Below, piece after piece: positions 62,995-64,000 of a DNA stretch of 64,000 nt (within the stretch, counting starts at the first letter, position 1; every line of letters starts with the position of its first letter). The notes under the pieces are model-generated. The model saw only the letters and a program-made list of their open reading frames with translations, searched no databases and was not told the origin of the DNA. Source of the stretch: Paenibacillus sp. DCT19 (GTDB lineage: Bacteria > Bacillota > Bacilli > Paenibacillales > Paenibacillaceae); assembly GCF_003268635.1 (NCBI RefSeq), contig NZ_CP029639.1, positions 2,925,501-2,989,500 on the forward strand, read 5' to 3'. The position numbers and the translations under genes were made by a program.

Positions 62995-64000
62995 TTAAGA
63001 CCCGGTGCCTTCACTACGACGTTCAATCGCTTCGGACATCGTTTTGTCGGTGAGATGGGCATAAATTTCAGTGGTCTCAGTAGAAGCATGCCCAAGTTGT
63101 TCTTTTGTTTTGTATATGTCATTCTGCAAATAATAATCGGTGGCAAAGGAATGGCGTAGCTTATGTACGGTCAAATAAGGTTTGCCAAACCGCTTAGCGT
63201 ATTTCATAATCATCGCTTGTATCGCGCGCTTCGTCATTCGACTTCCCTCAGATTCCCCATTGCGTAGAGCAATAAACAAAGCCTTCTCCCGTTTCGGTGT
63301 ACGGTACCTTGTCCGTCTAAGGTTGGTATAAATGGCAAGCTCGTCTTTGGCCTGTTCTCTGAAGTAGACAGGTGTCTTGTACGTTTCGTCATTGTTACCT
63401 TTGCGGTAAACATATAACAGCTTGTTATTTAGATCAAGATCATCCAAATTCAGATTAACTATTTCGGATACCCGCAATCCGGAGTTCAAGATGAGGCTGG
63501 CAATACAGGCATCTCGTTCTTTGTTCAGCTCATGTGAGTATAGCGCTTGTTTATTCTTCTCCACATCCACCGCATAACCTTCCAAAATGTATCCGATGAA
63601 TTCCAGCAATTCTTCATCTTCGAGAATTTTACCTTTTAGCTTGGCGGCAGTATCCTTCGGTTTATGTGTGCGTTTAATTTCAATTTTGGCCATGATGTTG
63701 CGTTTGAGCAGGGGATAGAAATCTTCATCTTCGGCAATTTGGCTTAAGTAGTGAAAGAGTGAACGTAGGGATGATAATTTTCGGGATACCGTAATTCTGG
63801 AATTAGCTCCCTCACGCTTGGTTGTAAGGAACAACCGATAAGCAGTTACGGAATCCATACGGAGCACTTCTAGCTCTAACAAAGTAACCTCTGTGTTGGT
63901 GCTAGCTGCAGACAAGCCTTCCGCACGGAGCCAGCTAAAGAACGTATCATAGTCTCGCAGATACTCCAGCAAGGTGGAGGGAGAGAGATCAGGTAGTTTA
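62995..64000 (-). CDS. xerS: Tyrosine recombinase, XerS-like (5' end beyond the window)
   Basis: The gene enters from the right edge and is open to 64000, so the N-terminus is missing; 334 residues are visible. Catalytic residues are in order: Arg in SGLRVSEIVNL, Lys in LYVYRKGNN, His-x-x-Arg in HKLRHSFATDYY, His in LGHASTETT and the Tyr nucleophile in EIYAHL. The length, the long N-terminal helical part and the KRTHKPKDTAAKLKG linker fit XerS, the chromosome-dimer recombinase of some Firmicutes, rather than XerC or XerD. No dif-like site was recognised in the window. Confidence 0.8.
   Translation of the reverse strand, partial: KLPDLSPSTLLEYLRDYDTFFSWLRAEGLSAASTNTEVTLLELEVLRMDSVTAYRLFLTTKREGANSRITVSRKLSSLRSLFHYLSQIAEDEDFYPLLKRNIMAKIEIKRTHKPKDTAAKLKGKILEDEELLEFIGYILEGYAVDVEKNKQALYSHELNKERDACIASLILNSGLRVSEIVNLNLDDLDLNNKLLYVYRKGNNDETYKTPVYFREQAKDELAIYTNLRRTRYRTPKREKALFIALRNGESEGSRMTKRAIQAMIMKYAKRFGKPYLTVHKLRHSFATDYYLQNDIYKTKEQLGHASTETTEIYAHLTDKTMSEAIERRSEGTGS

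Overview
The window looks like chromosomal DNA of a Paenibacillus-type member of the Bacillales. The evidence is gene content and style: a Bacillus-like Fur, a B. subtilis-style thi gene order (tenI-thiO-thiS-thiG-thiF), a XerS-type recombinase, a pspA-DUF350-DUF4178-DUF4247 cluster, strong AGGAGG ribosome-binding sites and unusually many TTG starts. I see no rRNA, tRNA, CRISPR array, prophage or intact insertion sequence.

Layout. 1-2.75 kb: end of an endonuclease IV gene, then a tight run of cyclic-phosphate-type receiver, thioredoxin-like protein, lone ABC ATPase and an RlmM-like methyltransferase. 2.78-2.95 kb: one copy of a dispersed ~170-bp repeat. 3.0-13.8 kb: a promoter, a terminator-like leader hairpin and a ten-gene tad/Flp-like locus headed by a soluble Ser/Thr kinase (kinase, three ParA/MinD-like proteins, SAF/CpaB-like protein, CpaF/TadA ATPase, fused TadB-TadC-like membrane protein, four small single-TM pseudopilin-like proteins). 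13.9-24.7 kb: ABC-F protein, TPP riboswitch and thiazole-synthesis operon, a degenerate response regulator, NlpC/P60 hydrolase, thiamine pyrophosphokinase, TRIC-type channel, LMW phosphatase, esterase. 25-37 kb: pdhABCD, thyA-dfrA, an orphan gltD, fur, topB. 37-44.5 kb: HAD phosphatase, ArsR-type regulator, MFS transporter, then an ABC ATPase/lipoprotein/two-component operon. 44.5-52.7 kb: glycogen genes (glgC divergent from glgBA), an alpha-amylase-family enzyme and an M20 amidohydrolase. 53-64 kb: glutamine-type ABC importer, second repeat copy, c-di-AMP riboswitch with a LysM-3D protein, polysaccharide deacetylase, sigma-W-type pspA operon, HNH protein, moeA-mobB, xerS (running off the window).

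How the parts connect. The thi operon builds the thiazole half of thiamine under TPP control, thiN makes TPP, and PDH uses TPP. thyA-dfrA form the folate/dTMP pair. The NlpC/P60, LysM-3D, deacetylase and PspA genes are envelope-maintenance functions with separate controls (c-di-AMP, ECF sigma).

Quality caveat: eleven genes carry fourteen single-base deletions, twelve of them in or beside homopolymers, and each reading frame recovers if one base is restored. I therefore give these genes as full-length spans and treat the breaks as probable sequencing errors rather than decay. The most unusual content is the kinase-headed tad-like locus with Walker-A-deviant ATPases and an attenuator-like leader, the dispersed repeat (one fragment of which supplies the C-terminus and stop of a peptidase gene), the c-di-AMP riboswitch with competing SD/anti-SD copies, and a response regulator that has lost its phosphorylation residues.
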